A stretch of 64,000 nucleotides of DNA from Clostridia bacterium. Lineage in GTDB: Bacteria > Bacillota > Clostridia > Oscillospirales > Acutalibacteraceae. Position numbers and translations under genes: made by a program. This document shows positions 60,450 to 64,000 of this stretch, one piece after another. How positions within the stretch are numbered: the stretch's first letter is position 1; each line of letters starts with the position of its first letter. The stretch lies in contig JAFPUM010000061.1 of assembly GCA_017395425.1 (NCBI GenBank), forward strand, positions 124,001 to 188,000, given 5' to 3'. Below the pieces are notes generated by a model. The model was given only the letters and a program-made list of their open reading frames with translations, was not told the DNA's origin and did no database searches.

Positions 60450-61705
60450 GCTTTCAACTGCTCGGCGCGATAATCGCCGCTGATGCGCACATAATCATAG
60501 GTCAGGTCGCAGCCGTAGGACTGCGCGAAACCGTCGCCGCTGCCGCAGTTGATGTCAATCAGAATCTCGTCCGCCAGCAGAATGGTTTTGGCGCGCGCCT
60601 CGTCGAAAGTCACGCCGGCTCCTTCCCGGCAGACGGTAATGCGTCCCCGCTCCGATACAAACGCTACTTCCACCCGGGCAATATCGCATTTCGCGCCGGA
60701 ATAGCCGATGGCGCAGAGAATGCGTCCCCAGTTGGCGTCGGAGCCGAACATTGCCGCCTTGACCAAGCTCGAGCAGACTACGGATTTGGCAATAACGCGG
60801 GCGTTTTCGTCATCCACCGCCCCGTGAACGCAGCAGGTCAGCAATCGTGTGGAACCCTCTCCGTCCCGCGCCAACTCCCGGCTGATAGTCGTACAGACCG
60901 CTCTGAGCGCCTCCGTGAAGCGATCAAACATCTTCCCTTCACCGTCAATCAGGGGATTGCCCGCCAGTCCCGAAGCCATGACCGCCGCCGTGTCATTGGT
61001 AGAGGTATCGCCGTCCACCGACACCATATTGAAAGTATCAGGAACCACCTTCGCCAGCGCCTTCCGGAGCATTTCGGGCGTAATCGCCGCGTCGGTGGTG
61101 ATGAAGCAGAGGATGGTCGCCATGTTGGGATGAACCATGCCTGATCCCTTTGCCATTGCGCCGAAGCACACCGGCGTGCCGCACAGGTCGCAGACAAACG
61201 ATATTTCCTTGCGGTAGCGGTCAGTCGTAAGTATCGCGTCAGCGGCATCGGAGCCGCCGTCTGCGCGAAGCTGCGCCGCGAGTGTGACAGCCGCGTTCCG
61301 GATAGGGGTCAGATCAAGCACCTGTCCGATCACCCCCGTGGACGCCACTATCACGTCCTCCGGCGCAATGCGCATGACCCGCGCGGCAATACGGCACATT
61401 TCCTCGGCTTTCTCTTCCCCGTCGGCATTGCAGGTGTTGGCGTTGCCGCTGTTGCAGATCAGCCCTTGGGCATATCCGTCGGCAAGGTGCCGCTTGGTAA
61501 CGGCAATGGATGCGCCTTTCACCAGATTCTGTGTATAGGCTCCCGCCGCAGCGCAGCGCACGTCGCAGCGCAGCATCGCCAGATCACGCTTGCGACGGTT
61601 GCGTCGCATACCGCTGTGAATGCCTGCCGCCCGGAATCCTTTGGGGGCAGTCACGCCGCCGGGAATCACATACGCCTTTTGCAGTGCCAACTCGAATTTT
61701 GCCAT
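60434..61705 (-). CDS. argJ: Bifunctional ornithine acetyltransferase/N-acetylglutamate synthase
   Basis: 423 residues. Recycles the acetyl group in arginine synthesis. GGVTAPKGFRAAGIHSGM at the N-terminus, CNSGNANTCN, and the autocleavage site MAKGSGMVHPNMATI with nucleophile Thr are diagnostic; GDTSTNDTAAVMASG and GSDANWGRILCAIGYSG follow. Self-cleavage before that Thr gives alpha and beta chains. AGGTGG lies 12 bases before ATG 61705. The last residues are encoded by a repeat. argC is not in the window. Confidence 0.96.
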   Translation of the reverse strand: MAKFELALQKAYVIPGGVTAPKGFRAAGIHSGMRRNRRKRDLAMLRCDVRCAAAGAYTQNLVKGASIAVTKRHLADGYAQGLICNSGNANTCNADGEEKAEEMCRIAARVMRIAPEDVIVASTGVIGQVLDLTPIRNAAVTLAAQLRADGGSDAADAILTTDRYRKEISFVCDLCGTPVCFGAMAKGSGMVHPNMATILCFITTDAAITPEMLRKALAKVVPDTFNMVSVDGDTSTNDTAAVMASGLAGNPLIDGEGKMFDRFTEALRAVCTTISRELARDGEGSTRLLTCCVHGAVDDENARVIAKSVVCSSLVKAAMFGSDANWGRILCAIGYSGAKCDIARVEVAFVSERGRITVCREGAGVTFDEARAKTILLADEILIDINCGSGDGFAQSYGCDLTYDYVRISGDYRAEQLKAMRNA

Positions 61706-61729
61706 GTGTCCTGTTTACCACCTTGTCAT

Positions 61730-62350
61730 TTAATAATCCTGCGGCAGGACGGCACAATGGGTATCCACCCATTGAATGCCCAGCCGCTTGATCCCCACGG
61801 ATGCAAAATCCACCGTAACCGCGCGGTGAACCCCTTCGCCCTCAATCGCCGTGATCACGCCTTCGCCGTATTTCGGGTGCAGCACTATCATGCCCGTCTG
61901 ATAGGCGTCGTACTGCTTCGATAACGCTTCGTCACGCTGATGCTCCTTGACAATATGATCGTTGAGCTTATCATTGTACAGCCGCGTGGGCATCGCGCCC
62001 ACTTTCAGACAGCACATACGCCACATCTTGTCGTGTGCCGATTCCCCTCGCTGCATGTAATCCATATAATGCGCGTATTCATGCCGTATCACATCCAGCG
62101 CTGATTCCTCCGGCCAGTCGGGATTCTGAAACCAGTAGTTGGAGAAGGTAAAATTCAGATTGTCCGGCGAGGCATACGAAAACATTCCCAGTGTGCACCT
62201 TGCGTTATTCAGACGAATGGGCAGTTCTCCCCCGTTCAATCCCGTGATACCGTCCAGGCGCGTCAGTTCCGCGCGGATTCTCGCTTCGTCCCAGATCATT
62301 TTTGTCGGGGGCTTCTCCTTCGGCTTTTTCCGCCGTTCCCTTTCCGCCAT
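61730..62350 (-). CDS. SprT-like protein with C-terminal tudor-like domain
   Basis: 206 residues. After a charged N-terminus, a SprT-like metalloprotease fold: ALDVIRHEYAHYMDYM near 85 supplies the HExxH-type zinc motif (HEYAH), with a further His near 107 (SAHDKMW). From about residue 150 the chain switches to a small beta domain (HPKYGEGVITAIEG, with VDFASVGIKRLGIQWV) like the C-terminal tudor domain of UvrD/PcrA helicases. GGAAGGAG lies 5 bases before ATG. argJ starts 24 bases downstream. Confidence 0.8.
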   Translation of the reverse strand: MAERERRKKPKEKPPTKMIWDEARIRAELTRLDGITGLNGGELPIRLNNARCTLGMFSYASPDNLNFTFSNYWFQNPDWPEESALDVIRHEYAHYMDYMQRGESAHDKMWRMCCLKVGAMPTRLYNDKLNDHIVKEHQRDEALSKQYDAYQTGMIVLHPKYGEGVITAIEGEGVHRAVTVDFASVGIKRLGIQWVDTHCAVLPQDY

Positions 62351-62376
62351 GATAACTCCTTCCGTTCAGCCTTTTG

Positions 62377-62706
62377 TCAATCCAATCGGATACTCTTATC
62401 CAGCACAATTTTACTGTGACAGTCGGGGCATTCGTCGGTAATCGAAATCGGCAGCCCCAGCAGTCCTGTTTTCACGATATTTTTGGAGCCGCACTTGGGG
62501 CAGAACAGAAACTCTTTTGCCCGGTGGGACATAATATGGCAGATGATGCCTCCCATCAGCGCAATGGACATAATCACAAAAATAGTCGCATATCCCTTGC
62601 TCACAAAAAAGCAAAGATCCAGCAGAAACAGCGAAAAGCAGTAGAGGCTCAGCGCTATGGTCAGCCATAATTTATGGGAATAAAAATACTCCTGTCGTGA
62701 TTTCAT
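62377..62706 (-). CDS. Small membrane protein with zinc ribbon
   Basis: 109 residues. Two membrane helices (about 12-34 and 40-60), then a C-terminal zinc ribbon: LFCPKCGSKNIVKTG and DECPDCHSKIV give CPxC twice. Function unknown. The ATG is 6 bases after the stop of the next upstream gene, and a weak AGGA ribosome site lies 10 bases upstream. Probably transcribed with the genes on both sides. Confidence 0.72.
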   Translation of the reverse strand: MKSRQEYFYSHKLWLTIALSLYCFSLFLLDLCFFVSKGYATIFVIMSIALMGGIICHIMSHRAKEFLFCPKCGSKNIVKTGLLGLPISITDECPDCHSKIVLDKSIRLD

Positions 62707-62712
62707 GACACG

Positions 62713-62988
62713 TCAATCCTCCACATATTTCTTGATGAGTACCAGCAGTGTGGTGGCAATGCCCGCCACAATCGCCGACCAGATCGCCACAAACCGGAGA
62801 AATGTCTTGAACGGACTGTCCTCCGTGCTGACAAATACGGCGGTGGGACCGTCCTCGCCCCCGATGATGCCGATGTCGCCCTTCATGCCGCTCGCGAGAT
62901 TGCGCACACCCGTCGCCAGCCCTACCACACTGATGATACACAGCAGCAGCGAGGTGACTTTTTTATAAGCGCTTCGTATCCAATCCAT
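62713..62988 (-). CDS. Small membrane protein with decarboxylase-beta-like motif
   Basis: 91 residues. Two hydrophobic segments (about 12-32 and 63-85). Between them lies IGIIGGEDGPTAVFVS, which resembles the conserved IGIIGGADGPTAIF motif of the beta subunit of sodium-pumping decarboxylases (OadB family), here in a protein far too short to be that subunit. AAAGGAG lies 11 bases before the ATG. It is the first gene of the run that ends in argJ, and diverges from the toxin-antitoxin operon. Confidence 0.68.
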   Translation of the reverse strand: MDWIRSAYKKVTSLLLCIISVVGLATGVRNLASGMKGDIGIIGGEDGPTAVFVSTEDSPFKTFLRFVAIWSAIVAGIATTLLVLIKKYVED

Positions 62989-63042
62989 GATGATTCACGC
63001 TCCTTTTCAGCATAATCTACTAAAAGAAATATTAAAAGGCTA

Positions 63043-63071
63043 TTGATATTATATCGTTATTATGATATAAT
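63043..63071 (+). promoter_or_regulatory. Promoter of the Phd/RelE operon
   Basis: TTGATA (63043-63048), 17 bases, TATAAT (63066-63071), overlapping the palindromic operator. Confidence 0.85.
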
Positions 63072-63082
63072 AACGATATAAT
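63048..63082. promoter_or_regulatory. 35-bp palindromic operator of the toxin-antitoxin operon
   Basis: Two 16-bp perfect arms (63048-63063 and 63067-63082) around GAT. It covers the -10 box, as expected for autorepression by the antitoxin. Confidence 0.85.
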
Positions 63083-63104
63083 ATTTTGACTGGGAGGTAT
63101 CACT

Positions 63105-63377
63105 ATGGCAACAATCAGACCAAGCTCAGATTTAAGAAATCGATACAATGAAATATCCGATTTTTGCCACCAATATCACGAACCTATCTTTATCACCAAA
63201 AATGGAGTAGGTGATCTGGTGGTTATGTCTAACGACGAATATGAGAGACTTTGCGGAAAACAGGAGCTTTACAGGCTTTTAGATCAAGGCATAGAAGCAA
63301 TGAAATCGGATACAGGTCGTCCGGCGGATGAAGTTTTTGAAGAAATAGAGAGGAATTTCGGTTTTGGAGAAGTATAA
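63105..63377 (+). CDS. Phd/YefM-family antitoxin
   Basis: 90 residues. An N-terminal Phd-type DNA-binding domain: TIRPSSDLRNRYNEISDFC, EPIFITKNGVGDLVVMS and DEYERL. A C-terminal extension (about 60-90) would wrap the toxin. It should repress its own promoter through the 35-bp palindrome just upstream. GGGAGG lies 8 bases before the ATG. The coding region is clearly more AT-rich than neighbouring genes, suggesting horizontal arrival. It overlaps the toxin gene by 14 bases. Confidence 0.92.
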   Translation: MATIRPSSDLRNRYNEISDFCHQYHEPIFITKNGVGDLVVMSNDEYERLCGKQELYRLLDQGIEAMKSDTGRPADEVFEEIERNFGFGEV

Positions 63378-63678
63378 TGTTATTATCGAATATCCCGCCA
63401 CAGAAGATTTAAATGACATTCTCTCTTATATCACATACAATCTGAAGGAACCTGCCATTGCAAAAAGAATCTATGCTTCTATCAAAGTAAAAGTAAAAAC
63501 TTTAGAACTTATGCCTAATCGTCATCCCGTTATTCATGAAGACAAATACAGAAAACTTGACATAAGAAAAATGCCTGTTGAAAACTACACCGCATTTTAC
63601 ACCGTCGATGAAAGCACTAAAACCGTTCATATTTTGAGGATTTTATACAATCGCCGTTATTGGAAAAACTTAATCTGA
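63364..63678 (+). CDS. RelE/ParE-family toxin
   Basis: 104 residues. The ParE/RelE fold is seen in YNVIIEYPATEDLNDILSYI, PAIAKRIYASIKVKVKTLE, LPNRHP-type sequence (LMPNRHPVI), RKLDIRKMPVENYTAFYTVD and VHILRILYNRRYWK. It could be an mRNA interferase (RelE) or a gyrase poison (ParE); the sequence does not decide. The TTG start has AGAGGA 9 bases upstream within the antitoxin gene. It is AT-rich like its partner. Confidence 0.9.
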   Translation: MEKYNVIIEYPATEDLNDILSYITYNLKEPAIAKRIYASIKVKVKTLELMPNRHPVIHEDKYRKLDIRKMPVENYTAFYTVDESTKTVHILRILYNRRYWKNLI

Positions 63679-63685
63679 ATAGTAG

Positions 63686-63716
63686 AGCAGTCTGGATAAA
63701 TCAGGCTGCTTTTTTA
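63686..63716 (+). terminator. Terminator after the toxin-antitoxin operon
   Basis: 9-bp stem with one T-G pair (63686-63694 with 63702-63710), followed by TTTTTT. The convergent GNAT gene ends within the T-run. Confidence 0.8.
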
Positions 63717-64000
63717 CAGTATCTTCTCCATGCCGATTTTCTGCGGCACCAGTCCGCAGCGTTCATAGAATTGCATCGCGCCGGGATTGCAGCACCACAC
63801 ATTCAATGTGACATTGTAACAGCCGCTTTCCTTGGCAAATTGCAGCACATATTCATACAACTGCCGCCCGATGTGCTGTCCACGCCGGTTCTCGTCCACG
63901 CAGAGATCGTCGATGTATAACGTCCTGATATCCGTCACGCAGGTGTCGTTGAGGTGCTGCTTGAACATGCAAAAAGCATAGCCTGTCACCTCATTGCTGT
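63714..64000 (-). CDS. GNAT-family N-acetyltransferase, N-terminus cut by window edge
   Basis: About 95 residues of the C-terminal part are present; the gene starts beyond base 64000. EVTGYAFCMF, DLCVDENRRGQHIGRQLYEY (acetyl-CoA-binding R-x-x-G-x-G/H pattern) and LNVWCCNPGAMQFYERCGLV are typical of GNAT enzymes. The target cannot be named. It is convergent with the toxin-antitoxin operon and shares its terminator region. A GTG at 63989 lies inside the conserved strand and is not the start. Confidence 0.88.
   Translation of the reverse strand, partial: SNEVTGYAFCMFKQHLNDTCVTDIRTLYIDDLCVDENRRGQHIGRQLYEYVLQFAKESGCYNVTLNVWCCNPGAMQFYERCGLVPQKIGMEKIL

Overview
The window looks like a chromosomal segment of an anaerobic, low-GC-lineage Firmicute (class Clostridia, probably Oscillospiraceae/Ruminococcaceae), although base composition in most genes is fairly GC-rich. 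The reasons are gene content and order: rpsF-ssb-rpsR, an mreB-mreC-mreD-PBP2-(MinD-like)-mgsA cluster, a type III glutamine synthetase, glycogen phosphorylase next to a GH13 enzyme, frequent TTG/GTG starts, strong GGAGG ribosome sites and sigma-A promoters with 17-base spacers. No rRNA, tRNA, prophage, complete insertion sequence or CRISPR array was seen. All assignments rest on reading motifs by eye; no database search was run.

Layout. 1-6.2 kb: lepA (cut by the left edge), a membrane protein, a Big2-type surface protein, a CorC/HlyC-family protein, a membrane cyclophilin, a DUF2752 protein, mscL, a MITE-like element and a nuclease-fold-like protein, all on the minus strand. 6.3-12.2 kb (plus): CCA-adding enzyme, C39-like lipoprotein, and serC-serA behind a perfect promoter. 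12.2-17.4 kb (minus): an ECF sigma/anti-sigma pair, a D-glutamate cyclase-like protein, rpsF-ssb-rpsR with a structured leader, an amidohydrolase and a phosphoesterase. 17.7-19 kb (plus): rpmB and a WYL regulator. 19.1-23.3 kb (minus): VanZ, O-antigen ligase-like, PlsC, greA. 23.4-30.7 kb (minus): rlmB-type methyltransferase followed by two very long disordered repeat proteins and a membrane protein that looks like a P-type ATPase without its phosphorylation aspartate. 31-42.2 kb (minus): cell-shape cluster (mreB, mreC, mreD, PBP2), a MinD homologue without Walker A lysines, mgsA; then a transglutaminase-like lipoprotein, an ankyrin protein, a U32 peptidase and zapA.

42.6-52.3 kb (plus): glycogen phosphorylase, GH13 enzyme, an HD-GYP receptor with an unusual N-terminal membrane module and an Ala/Gln-rich tail, and glutamine synthetase III behind an attenuator-like leader. 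52.4-63 kb: DEAD-box helicase, DUF5662 protein, then a minus-strand arginine-biosynthesis run (argJ, argB, argD) interleaved with unrelated genes. 63-64 kb: a Phd/RelE-type toxin-antitoxin operon with a large palindromic operator, and a GNAT acetyltransferase cut by the right edge.

The strongest candidates for something new are: (i) a short-ORF type I toxin-antitoxin-like locus at 57.08-57.50 kb, with a 33-residue hydrophobic lysine-tailed peptide, a convergent promoter that would make a ~95-nt antisense RNA, a shared terminator and tandem hairpins that hide the ribosome site; (ii) the operon of two low-complexity proteins plus a degenerate P-type ATPase; and (iii) the MinD-like protein without its nucleotide-binding lysines sitting at the usual min locus.
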